Positions 1-6,181 of a stretch of DNA of 11,132 nucleotides are shown in pieces. This DNA comes from Flavimaribacter sp039888615 (GTDB taxonomy: Bacteria; Pseudomonadota; Alphaproteobacteria; Rhizobiales; Rhizobiaceae), in the NCBI GenBank assembly GCA_039888615.1, contig JBDQQS010000037.1. One strand, 5' to 3'. The position numbers were made by a program, and so were the translations under genes. The notes under the pieces are model-generated. The model was not told where the DNA came from. It made no database searches and saw nothing but the letters and a program-made list of their open reading frames with translations. Every line of letters starts with the position of its first letter. Within the stretch, counting starts at the first letter, position 1.

Positions 1-122
1 GTCAGATCAACCGACTGAAGACGATCAAGCGCGCTATGTATGGCCGAGCGGGTGCAGAGCTTCTCAGAGCGCGGATGATGCCCATCCAATTGTCCGATCT
101 CCACACAAAGTGAGGCAGACCC
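1..122 (+). mobile_element. 3' end of an ISL3-family insertion sequence (left part outside window)
   Basis: Only the right end of the element is in view. It holds the last codons of a transposase, then a terminal sequence that read inward begins GGGTCTGCCTCACTTTGTG. The assignment rests on the transposase C-terminus. The outer edge is placed at about 122, because a GGG-starting end suits ISL3-type inverted repeats and because the lysR frame continues beyond it, but the exact boundary could be a few bases further right (up to about 131). If ISL3 elements duplicate 8 bp as usual, the copy would be near 123-130 (aggttaaa), with its partner outside the window. The other end and the rest of lysR should lie to the left. 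Confidence 0.7.
3..113 (+). CDS. ISL3-family transposase, C-terminal fragment (partial at window edge)
   Basis: The frame is open from the window start and ends at TGA 111-113. It encodes a 36-residue tail beginning QINRLKTIKRAMYGRAGAEL and ending LSDLHTK. The pattern (G)QINRLK-x-x-KR-x-MYGRA-x-x-x-LLRAR is the characteristic C-terminus of ISL3-family DDE transposases, where the glutamate just upstream (outside this window) is the last catalytic residue. The gene reads toward the lysR remnant and ends about 10 bp inside the element's right end. The bulk of the protein is off the window, so intactness cannot be judged. Confidence 0.75.
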   Translation, partial: QINRLKTIKRAMYGRAGAELLRARMMPIQLSDLHTK

Positions 123-648
123 AGGTTAAATGCAAAACGACAGCAACAAGCAGCAACTCGTCGGAGGCGATTGGCGTCGCGTCTATGCGGGGGTCGCGCA
201 CCTCCCCTTCTACAAAGCCCAAATTAGCGACGCCTTCTCGCAAGAGAGCCGCTACTTGCGCCGTGTTGCCGATCGTGAGCGATACGGATATGCTTGGATG
301 TGCCTCTTTGAATTTGTGCAGGTAACGCGGCAACCAGTAGTTCCCGACGGTCTGGCTCGCAGCGATATGGATCGTTCCACGGCGCAGTCCGGCAAGGTCA
401 GCCAGTACATGCTCAGCGGCTTCCGCCCGAGCGAGCACGGCTTTCGCTTCTGCAAGAAACGTATGGCCCGCGCTTGTCAGTACGATGCCTCTGCCGACGC
501 GGTCAAATAGCTTCGTCTGATAACGCGCCTCAAGGACCGCTATGGCCGAACTCGTTGCAGATTGCGTCAGGTTGAGATCCCGAGCCGCCTGCGTGACATG
601 TTCACGTTCGGCGACGGCAACAAAAATTCGTAGCTGTTCCAGTGTCAT
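64..648 (-). pseudogene. LysR-family transcriptional regulator, 3' end removed by an ISL3 insertion
   Basis: The N-terminus is a complete LysR winged helix-turn-helix (about residues 1-60; AARDLNLTQSATSSAIAVLE is the recognition region). It is followed by the start of the effector-binding domain (about residues 90-172, including GTIHIAASQTVGNYWLP and IGNTAQVAALLREG). LysR proteins are normally about 300 residues. Here the native sequence stops near residue 172-175, and the last roughly 20 residues are read out of the neighbouring insertion sequence, ending at 64. The GASQT-IGNY signature with IGNT and LGFVEGE resembles YeiE-like regulators, which are commonly paired with YeiH exporters. Unlike the divergent E. 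coli yeiE/yeiH arrangement, this gene lies 75 bp downstream of the exporter on the same strand. Without most of its effector domain the protein is unlikely to respond normally to a ligand, although a truncated DNA-binding product is possible. Confidence 0.88.
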
Positions 649-693
649 CTAAACCTGATCTCTCATGAGCCCCGCTTGAGATGCGGAGCCGGC

Positions 694-710
694 ATATTAT
701 TCCCTTGGGA
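694..710. promoter_or_regulatory. Possible LysR-type operator upstream of lysR
   Basis: ATATTATTCCC (694-704) runs into CCCTTGGG (702-709), a short palindrome located about 50 bp before the lysR start codon. The same 11-mer recurs at 1938-1948 in the yeiH upstream region. A regulator site is a guess based only on position and repetition. Confidence 0.22.
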
Positions 711-723
711 TTGAGAAATTTTT

Positions 724-1770
724 CTAGAACATTTTTATCAGGACGAGGCTTAACGCGGCAATGAAGATCGACGCCGAAAAGGCCAGCAGCAAGGGCTTAA
801 TACCCTTGGCAAGAATCTCCCCCACATTCGTCCGCAGCCCCATGGCTGCCAAGCCCATAGTGAGTAGAAACGTGGTTACCTTGGGAACGGTCGCCGTGAA
901 AGCTTCTGGAAGGTCGACAAGGCTGTTGAGGGCAACCACGGCAATAAACCCAAAGACGAACCAAGGCACTGGAGCGCGGGCAGACACCTCGTCAGCCCGA
1001 CTTCGCGAGGCCAAATAGCCAAGCGCGAGCACGAGGGGCGCCAGCATTGCGACGCGAGAGAGTTTGGCGATTGTGCTGATCTCGCCTGCCTCCATGCCGT
1101 TCTGGAAACCGGCGCCAATCACCTGTGCAACCTCGTGAATCGCCGTGCCTGCCCAAAGTCCATACTCTGCCGCTGAGAGCCCAAAGACCGGCATGAGCAA
1201 TGGGAAGATGAACATCGCGACCGTGCCAAACAGAGTGATAGATGCGACGGCATAAGCCACATCTTCATCATCGGCATCGGTGATGGAGTTCGTTGCCACG
1301 ATCGCGGAGGCGCCACAGATCGAGGTGCCAGCAGCGATCAGTTCTGCCAGCTTGCGCTCCACACCAAGAAGGCGCGCCATTCCCAATGTTGCAATAAAGG
1401 TTGCAAAAAGCGATACGGCAACGATGAGGAAACCACCCATGCCAACGGACTGGACCTGCGAAAAGGTGAGCTGAAAACCGAGCAGCACAATCGCTGTCCT
1501 GAGAATTGGACGTTGGCAGAAGGCGATCCCGGCAGCCGCGCCACGGGGAATCTCAATGATGTTTGCAAAGATGATGCCCAAGATGACAGCGAGGATCATC
1601 GGGCTGAAAATGGCAAGCGCTGGGAAGCCACGCAGCGAATAGGCCGCACCACTGACGACCGCAGCAAGGAATATCCCAGGTAAGATATCCTGCAGCTTAG
1701 TCGTTATCCGAAAAGACGTCGAGTGTTGCTTTGACTGGACCGGGGAACGAGCAGACACTTGATACTCCAT
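724..1770 (-). CDS. yeiH: YeiH/UPF0324 family membrane protein, putative sulfate/sulfite-type anion exporter
   Basis: A 348-residue polytopic inner-membrane protein of the Cons_hypoth698 (PF03601) family, annotated in other genomes as putative sulfate exporter; the transported anion is not well established. About ten hydrophobic segments are visible from residue 28 to the end. Family landmarks are all present: GTSICGASAIVATN (about 146-159), the acidic DADDEDVAYAVASITLFGT stretch, GLWAGTAIHEVAQVIGAG (about 204-221) with its conserved His-Glu, KLSRVAMLAP, and a C-terminal GLRTNVGEI segment. Length is usual for the family. The ATG at 1768-1770 has only a weak ribosome site, but no better start exists before the first membrane segment. 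A LysR gene follows on the same strand after 75 bp, so the two may be co-transcribed. Next to an aromatic ring-cleavage operon, an exporter of sulfur oxyanions would fit a sulfonate-degrading pathway (inference). Confidence 0.88.
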   Translation of the reverse strand: MEYQVSARSPVQSKQHSTSFRITTKLQDILPGIFLAAVVSGAAYSLRGFPALAIFSPMILAVILGIIFANIIEIPRGAAAGIAFCQRPILRTAIVLLGFQLTFSQVQSVGMGGFLIVAVSLFATFIATLGMARLLGVERKLAELIAAGTSICGASAIVATNSITDADDEDVAYAVASITLFGTVAMFIFPLLMPVFGLSAAEYGLWAGTAIHEVAQVIGAGFQNGMEAGEISTIAKLSRVAMLAPLVLALGYLASRSRADEVSARAPVPWFVFGFIAVVALNSLVDLPEAFTATVPKVTTFLLTMGLAAMGLRTNVGEILAKGIKPLLLAFSASIFIAALSLVLIKMF

Positions 1771-2233
1771 CTATGCATCGAACGAAATCTCATTCCAACA
1801 CCGCAGGGTCCAACGCAAAAAATGGATCAGAATGATCGATTGTTTCGAATAGTTCGGTCGACTAGACGGAGCGGAGGTTTGGCGCTCTGCAAGAGCAGCC
1901 CATTCGTCAGGTGCGCTAGCTCAATAGTTGGACCAGGATATTATTCCCACCGATGTAGGTTCGGCGAAAAGGCTTTGGCAGAGATTCGGTGTTAAACTCC
2001 GACGCCTGCAACCCGATTTCTGCGTCCGCAAACCTGCCGCAAACAGCTTTTCAGGTCGTTGCTCTCTCTCGGTTCGGCAACCTCGCAGTCCAAGCTATTC
2101 CGGGTCGTAAACTCCGAGACATATCCCAGCGCAAAGAGAGGCAAGCTCTTTGAAGCGATAGCCAATCTAGAACCGCTCAAATGATCTTAGACGACGGCCT
2201 GCAACTCGGGACGGCGTTGACGGGCAAGAAAAA
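1771..2233. other. Intergenic region between divergent yeiH and pcaH, no gene recognised
   Basis: Open frames here are short, lack ribosome sites and match no family I recognise. The region must hold the promoters of both flanking transcription units. Two small direct repeats are visible: taaactccga at 1993-2002 and 2108-2117, and ATATTATTCCC at 1938-1948, which recurs before lysR. TTGACG at 2217-2222 is a possible -35 box for pcaH, with a poor -10 (tagctt, 2240-2245) at 17 bp spacing. A decayed gene cannot be excluded. Confidence 0.5.
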
Positions 2234-2274
2234 GTGTTCTAGCTTATTGAACAGTGTTTAGATTATATGAACAG
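2234..2274 (+). promoter_or_regulatory. Three-repeat operator, likely for an IclR-family regulator of pcaH
   Basis: Three 10-bp units share the core GAACA: gtgttctagc (2234-2243, inverted orientation), tattgaacag (2245-2254) and atatgaacag (2265-2274). The first two form a palindrome; the third is a direct repeat of the second exactly 20 bp further on, with a 10-bp gap. This palindrome-plus-direct-repeat layout is the one known for PcaU/PobR-type IclR regulators of protocatechuate and 4-hydroxybenzoate genes. The last unit ends only 10 bp before the pcaH ATG, so it lies at or downstream of the transcription start and would more naturally repress than activate. The split iclR in this window is the obvious candidate partner, though the link is inferred. 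Confidence 0.55.
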
Positions 2275-2284
2275 GTAAGTGCTC

Positions 2285-3022
2285 ATGGCCTTGTTCCTCC
2301 CCGGCTGGCCCGAAGTGCCGGCGGAATATCCCTCCGATAGCGTCGGCATGCATCCGCCTTATGATACGCCGGCCTACATCTTTACCAGAAAGCGCGCTCC
2401 ATCCCGGCCCTTAACATATATTCCGCAGACTGCTACGGAGTTGTACGGGCCTGTGTATGGACACGAAAGTGTTCGTCCAGAAGACTCGGATCTGACTCGT
2501 CAGCATGACGGAGAGCCGATAGGAGAGCGCATTCGAATTACGGGGCGTGTTATCGATGAAGACGGCCGCGGCGTTCCAAACGCACTATTGGAAATCTGGC
2601 AGGCGAACGCAGCTGGTCGCTATATTCATAAGTTAGATCAGCACTTAGCACCCCTTGACCCAAACTTTTCGGGCGCTGGCCGTACCGTTACCGGAAGCGA
2701 CGGCTCATATTCATTTATTACGATTATTCCTGGTGCTTATCCGGTCGTGGGACTGCACAACGTCTGGCGTCCACGCCACATTCACATCTCTTTATTCGGG
2801 CCGTCATTTTTGAGCCGCTTGGTCACCCAACTCTACTTCGAGGGCGATCCCCTGCTCAGATATGACTCCATCTATAATGCAGCGCCGGATTTCTCAAAGA
2901 GAGGAATGGTGGCTTCGCTCGATCTTGAGGCTACACAGTCTGAATGGGGCTTAACTTACCGCTTTGACATTGTTCTGCGGGGCCGAAACGGGAACTATTT
3001 CGAGGAAACTCATGCGCATTGA
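2285..3022 (+). CDS. pcaH: Protocatechuate 3,4-dioxygenase family, beta (iron-binding) subunit
   Basis: Cytoplasmic non-haem Fe(III) intradiol dioxygenase subunit; with PcaG it cleaves a 1,2-dihydroxybenzene between the hydroxyls to a muconate. Counting from ATG 2285 (245 residues) the four iron ligands are present: Tyr113, Tyr152, His165, His167, with exactly the family spacing (39, 13 and 2 residues), and Arg162 in WRPRHIH, the equivalent of P. putida Arg457. Also visible are WQANAAGRY, LAPLDPNFSGAGR, LVTQLYFEGDPL and the C-terminal YRFDIVLRGR. Compared with the P. putida enzyme as I remember it, Trp449-Arg450 beside the second tyrosine are Val154-Val155, so substrate preference may differ. 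GTG 2279 is an alternative start; ATG 2285 is preferred because AGG at 2273-2275 is better spaced from it. The gene overlaps pcaG by 11 bp. A variant (type II) enzyme for a substituted catechol such as 4-sulfocatechol is possible. Confidence 0.93.
   Translation: MALFLPGWPEVPAEYPSDSVGMHPPYDTPAYIFTRKRAPSRPLTYIPQTATELYGPVYGHESVRPEDSDLTRQHDGEPIGERIRITGRVIDEDGRGVPNALLEIWQANAAGRYIHKLDQHLAPLDPNFSGAGRTVTGSDGSYSFITIIPGAYPVVGLHNVWRPRHIHISLFGPSFLSRLVTQLYFEGDPLLRYDSIYNAAPDFSKRGMVASLDLEATQSEWGLTYRFDIVLRGRNGNYFEETHAH
3002..3007 (+). promoter_or_regulatory. Ribosome binding site of pcaG, inside pcaH
   Basis: GAGGAA lies 4 bases before ATG 3012 and decides that start. The next in-frame ATG (3030) has no purine-rich site before it, and the upstream ATG (2964) lies well within pcaH. 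Confidence 0.6.
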
Positions 3023-3602
3023 AGCCCCGATGACGATCACACCATCTCAGACAGTCGGTCCCTTCTATGCCTACTGCCTGACGCCAGACGACTATCAAAC
3101 GATCCCTCCTATTTTTGGAAGGAACCTCGCCACCGACGATGCTGTGGGACAGCGCATTTCAATTTCGGGAACGCTCATCGACGGAGATGATCATGCCATC
3201 CCTGATGGTATGATCGAACTCTGGCAGCCTGATGGAAATGGCAATTTTGTAGGTGCACAAATCAACCCACGAAAGTCATCATTCACGGGCTTTGGCCGCA
3301 CCCACTGCAATGAGTCTGGCTCCTTCACATTTCACACTGTGAAACCGGGTCGTGTTCCGACATCCGCAGGGATCTTACAGGCGCCTCACGTTGCGCTTTC
3401 CATCTTTGGAAAGGGATTGAACCGCAGATTATACACGAGAATCTATTTCGCAGATGAAGTCTCTAATGATGAAGACCCGATCTTGGCTCTCCTGTCGAGT
3501 GATGAGCGTGCTACGCTTATCGCAGAAAAGATCGATGATGCCGCCTTTCACATCACAATCCGCCTTCAAGGACAGAGGGAGACGGTTTTCTTCGAAGTGT
3601 GA
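3012..3602 (+). CDS. pcaG: Protocatechuate 3,4-dioxygenase family, alpha subunit
   Basis: Partner of PcaH; the alpha subunit has the same beta-sandwich fold but no iron and contributes part of the substrate pocket. From ATG 3012 it is 196 residues, close to the usual 200. The N-terminal TPSQTVGPF (about 10-18) is the conserved loop that reaches into the active site. WQPDGNGNF, FTGFGRT, FHTVKPGRV, APHVALSIF and the terminal TVFFEV match the family from end to end, so the protein is complete. At the position of P. putida Arg133 (SLFARG, from memory) this protein has Lys134 (SIFGKG), another pocket difference. Translation is probably coupled to pcaH through the 11-bp overlap. The stop TGA (3600-3602) is also the left target duplication of the IS5-family element that follows, so the insertion leaves the reading frame intact but may cut the operon from dctPQM. 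Confidence 0.92.
   Translation: MRIEAPMTITPSQTVGPFYAYCLTPDDYQTIPPIFGRNLATDDAVGQRISISGTLIDGDDHAIPDGMIELWQPDGNGNFVGAQINPRKSSFTGFGRTHCNESGSFTFHTVKPGRVPTSAGILQAPHVALSIFGKGLNRRLYTRIYFADEVSNDEDPILALLSSDERATLIAEKIDDAAFHITIRLQGQRETVFFEV
3600..3602. repeat. Left target-site duplication (TGA) of the IS5-family element
   Basis: TGA here and at 4536-4538 flank the element. A 3-bp TNA duplication is typical of the IS1031-type branch of IS5. The trinucleotide is also the pcaG stop codon. Confidence 0.75.
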
Positions 3603-4535
3603 GAGTCGGACTCGAAAAGGCATCAACGATATCCATACCTTGCGAGACGCCTGGTGAGCAGGCGGATGTGGGCGATGGATATCCAGGCTTCTGCTGAAGC
3701 GATGGATTTTTCGAAGTCCTTTGCCAGCCTTCGGCATCGGCCAAGCCACGCGAATGTGCGCTCGACGACCCAGCGGCGGGGCAGGATCTCAAAACCCTTG
3801 GCCTGGTCAGAGCGCTTGATGATTTCGATCGTCCATTTGCCGATTTTCTGCAGCCGTTTCTTCAGTTTTTCGCCCGCATAGCCGCCATCGGCAAAGACAT
3901 GGAGGAGCCATGGCCAGCGGTTGCGAATGGATTTGAGGAGATCGGGAGCACCGTCGCGGTCCTGGATATCGGCGCTGTGTACCATGAGGCCGACCATCAG
4001 CCCAAGCGTGTCGACAACAATGTGGCGCTTGCGACCCTTGATTTTCTTGCCCGCATCGAAGCCCCGGATACCACCACTTTCGGTCGTTTTGACACTTTGG
4101 CTATCGATGGCGCCCGCCGTCGGAGAGGCATCTTTCCCCTCCAGTTCCCGGGCCTCCATAACGAGGTGGTGGTTGATCCGTGACCAAAGATCCATCGCCC
4201 GCCACTCATAGAAATATCGCTGCACCGTAGAGCAGGGTGGAAAATCCTTGGGCAGCATTCGCCACTGGCACCCTGTTGAAGCGATATAGAGAAGCGCGTT
4301 CACAACCTCGCGCAAGTCGGTCTTGCGGGGACGGCCGAGACGGCGAGGTGCGGGCATGAAGCCAGCTATAAATCCCCATTCGCGATCCGTAACATCGCTT
4401 GCATATCGGCTCGTCTGACGCTCATATTGCCGCCGGGTGGTTTCAGTCCAGGCCATCGTGCTCTCCATCGAATCTTTGCAAATCCGAAGGAATCACAACT
4501 GGCTGAAATCACTCAACTCTTTTTGGGGCAGCCTC
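3603..4535 (-). mobile_element. Complete IS5-family (IS1031-like group) insertion sequence, 933 bp
   Basis: The left end reads GAGTCGGACTCGAAAAG inward (3603-3619) and the right end reads GAGGCTGCCCCAAAAAG inward (4535-4519); 12 of 17 positions agree. Both ends begin GAG and are flanked by TGA, as expected for the IS1031-like group with TNA targets. The size suits a single-transposase IS5 element. The element lies between pcaG and dctP and is transcribed against them. Without it and one TGA, pcaG and dctP would be separated by about 133 bp. The subgroup call is from memory of the transposase style and end features. Confidence 0.82.
3623..4456 (-). CDS. IS5-family transposase, full length
   Basis: DDE transposase of 277 residues counted from ATG 4456, where GGAGA provides a ribosome site five bases upstream; an in-frame ATG at 4468 is less well placed. 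The N-terminal RYASDVTDREWGFI, GRPRKTDLREVVNALLYIAS and GCQWRMLPKDFPP blocks are the DUF4096-like helix-turn-helix region common to IS5 transposases. The catalytic triad is visible as Asp118 (GAIDSQSVKT), Asp190 (HVFADGGYAG) and Glu232 (RRWVVERTFAWLGRCRRLAKDFE). No stop or frameshift interrupts it, so the element could be active. It ends 20 bp inside the left end of the element. Confidence 0.92.
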   Translation of the reverse strand: MAWTETTRRQYERQTSRYASDVTDREWGFIAGFMPAPRRLGRPRKTDLREVVNALLYIASTGCQWRMLPKDFPPCSTVQRYFYEWRAMDLWSRINHHLVMEARELEGKDASPTAGAIDSQSVKTTESGGIRGFDAGKKIKGRKRHIVVDTLGLMVGLMVHSADIQDRDGAPDLLKSIRNRWPWLLHVFADGGYAGEKLKKRLQKIGKWTIEIIKRSDQAKGFEILPRRWVVERTFAWLGRCRRLAKDFEKSIASAEAWISIAHIRLLTRRLARYGYR

Positions 4536-4538
4536 TGA
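4536..4538. repeat. Right target-site duplication (TGA) of the IS5-family element
   Basis: Matches TGA at 3600-3602. The DNA following it (4539 onward) would have been directly downstream of the pcaG stop codon before the insertion. Confidence 0.72.
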
Positions 4539-4560
4539 GATCACAAACATAGCACTCGCC

Positions 4561-4584
4561 TGCGAAGGCTGCCTTTGCAGCGCA
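4561..4584. repeat. Short imperfect inverted repeat between IS5 and dctP
   Basis: TGCG (4561-4564) pairs with CGCA (4581-4584) and CTGC (4569-4572) with GCAG (4577-4580) around a CTTT loop. No T-tract follows. It lies in native pcaG-dctP spacer DNA and may be a weak attenuator or an mRNA-stability hairpin. The rest of the 4539-4658 spacer shows no convincing promoter boxes. Confidence 0.25.
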
Positions 4585-4658
4585 AGGTAATTCTGACGCC
4601 AATCGCGTGGCCGCATGTTGAGAAAGACCGGACTACGTAAGTTTAGCAACATCAAGCC

Positions 4659-4665
4659 AAGGAGG
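4659..4665 (+). promoter_or_regulatory. Strong ribosome binding site of dctP
   Basis: AAGGAGG is the best Shine-Dalgarno match in the window. It lies 6 bases before ATG 4672 (and 3 before ATG 4669), which moves the start well inside the longer open frame beginning at 4615. Confidence 0.8.
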
Positions 4666-4671
4666 AATATG

Positions 4672-5661
4672 ATGTTCTCGAAAATGTTGGTTTCCGCAGT
4701 GACCGCGACAGCGCTTCTGTCGACATTGCCCGCCTTTGCCCGTGATCTGAAACTTGCCGATTTTCATTCGCCCTCGCATTTTATTGTTGAAGAGGTATAT
4801 GAGCCTTTTGCGAACGCAGTGTCAGAGGCAACGGGCGGGGATTTAACCGTCCGACTCTATATGGGAGGGGAGCTTGGCCCAGGCCCAAACGAGCAGTACA
4901 ATCGTGCTGTCGATGGCGTCGCTGATATCGTCTTGGCTATGCCGGGTTACACGGCCTCTACATTTCCATTGACCCTTCTTGCCGACCTGCCCGGTGTGAT
5001 TGACGCTGAGACCGGTACCGAACGCATGCTGGCCAACATTGACAAGCTCTCTCAGGAGTATCGTCGAGTTCAGCTGCTCGCCCTATGGAATAACGCACCG
5101 TCGTTTTTGTTCTCTGCGACCAAGCCAATTCGTAAGCTCGAGGATCTTGCTGGCATGAAGGTTCGCGTCCCATCACGTAACGCAGGCCTTGTGCTCGAAG
5201 CGTGGGGAGGTGTTCCCGTTTCCATGCCTGCAAGTGAAGTTTATAATGCGATGCAAACGGGGGTCATCGATGGAGCGATGATTGACGCCACAGCTCTGAC
5301 AGGGTTCAGACTGGAAGAGGTGACAAACTACATCACAGTCGGTATGGATACGTCGATTTCCCAGTTTTTGATGGTGATGAATCTCGACAGTTTCCAGGAG
5401 CTTAGTGAAGAGCAACAAAAAGCTGTTCTCGATGCTGGTCAGGAAGCCGCACGAAACGGCAATAGGGCTTGGCTCGGCGTTGCATCCACCGCCCTCAAGG
5501 ACTTCGCTGGAACGGAAGGTAAAGAAGTAATTACGCTTTCAGAGGAAGAAATCGAGAAATTCAATGCCGCAACTAGTACCGTGGTCGAGAGCGTGATTGA
5601 AGAAGTCGAAGCAACAGGCGTTGCAGCACGCGCCTATGTCGAAGCGCTACAGAATGACTAA
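4672..5661 (+). CDS. dctP: TRAP transporter substrate-binding protein, DctP family
   Basis: Periplasmic receptor that captures an organic anion and delivers it to the DctQM membrane unit, which uses the sodium or proton gradient. From ATG 4672 it is 329 residues, usual for the family. The first 23 residues form a Sec signal peptide (hydrophobic VSAVTATALLSTLPAFA, cleavage expected after Ala-Phe-Ala). The family core motif LAGMKVRVPSRNAG is centred on Arg165, the conserved arginine that usually binds the substrate carboxylate, followed by EVYNAMQTGVIDGAM (about 189-203). The substrate cannot be read from sequence; sitting beside pcaHG it is likely an aromatic acid or a related catabolite, perhaps sulfonated. 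The gene overlaps dctQ by 8 bp (ATGACTAA). The IS5 element now separates it from pcaHG, so expression may depend on a promoter in the 133-bp spacer or within the element. Confidence 0.92.
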   Translation: MFSKMLVSAVTATALLSTLPAFARDLKLADFHSPSHFIVEEVYEPFANAVSEATGGDLTVRLYMGGELGPGPNEQYNRAVDGVADIVLAMPGYTASTFPLTLLADLPGVIDAETGTERMLANIDKLSQEYRRVQLLALWNNAPSFLFSATKPIRKLEDLAGMKVRVPSRNAGLVLEAWGGVPVSMPASEVYNAMQTGVIDGAMIDATALTGFRLEEVTNYITVGMDTSISQFLMVMNLDSFQELSEEQQKAVLDAGQEAARNGNRAWLGVASTALKDFAGTEGKEVITLSEEEIEKFNAATSTVVESVIEEVEATGVAARAYVEALQND

Positions 5662-6181
5662 CTCTCCGACAATAAAAAAGAAGCAAGGCATCGCCCATTC
5701 GATAGTAATCGAATGGGCGGTTGCCTTCTTAACGTCTCTGTCAGCTCTAGCCTTAGCCATTATCTTATGCACCAGCTTTGTTGGCGTCATCATGCGCTAT
5801 TTCTTTCAGACCCCAATCCTCGGTAGTGATGAGATAATTCAGCTAGTCTCGATCGCGTTGGTTATGCTCGCAATGCCAGGCACCGCCCAGCGCGACGGAC
5901 ATGTGCGAGTTGATGTGTTCGATGAGCATATCGGCGTGTGGGGCCGTTTCATTGGCGACTTGTTCTCGCGTGCCGTAGGCGTCTACCTCATGTACCTCTT
6001 GACTTGGCGCTCGTGGCTAAAACTGCGTGAAGCACTGGAGTATAACGACCTATCCAACATGCTGCGTGTCCCATTCTGGCCATTCTATGGACTCATGGCG
6101 CTCGGGAGTGCCCTTTTTGCAGTTGTTCTGGTCCTGCAAATAGTTGACCTCATTCGCGGGGGACCTGGCGCTGATGACTGA
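5654..6181 (+). CDS. dctQ: TRAP transporter small membrane subunit, DctQ family
   Basis: A 175-residue inner-membrane protein with four predicted hydrophobic segments (about residues 20-45, 60-78, 95-115 and 138-162), the standard DctQ topology. The conserved central block SDEIIQLVSIALVMLAMPG followed by AQRDGHVRVDVF matches the family region linking the second helix to the cytoplasmic or membrane-surface loop. DctQ bridges the receptor and the large DctM subunit. The start ATG 5654 overlaps the dctP stop by 8 bp (ATGACTAA); longer upstream starts would lie deep inside dctP. The stop overlaps the dctM start in the same fashion, indicating translational coupling of all three genes. Confidence 0.9.
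   Translation: MTNSPTIKKKQGIAHSIVIEWAVAFLTSLSALALAIILCTSFVGVIMRYFFQTPILGSDEIIQLVSIALVMLAMPGTAQRDGHVRVDVFDEHIGVWGRFIGDLFSRAVGVYLMYLLTWRSWLKLREALEYNDLSNMLRVPFWPFYGLMALGSALFAVVLVLQIVDLIRGGPGADD

Noticed and set aside
1759..2180. Small open frames in the yeiH-pcaH intergenic region on both strands
   Set aside because: They have no ribosome sites, no hydrophobic or domain pattern, and overlap each other. They appear to be chance frames.
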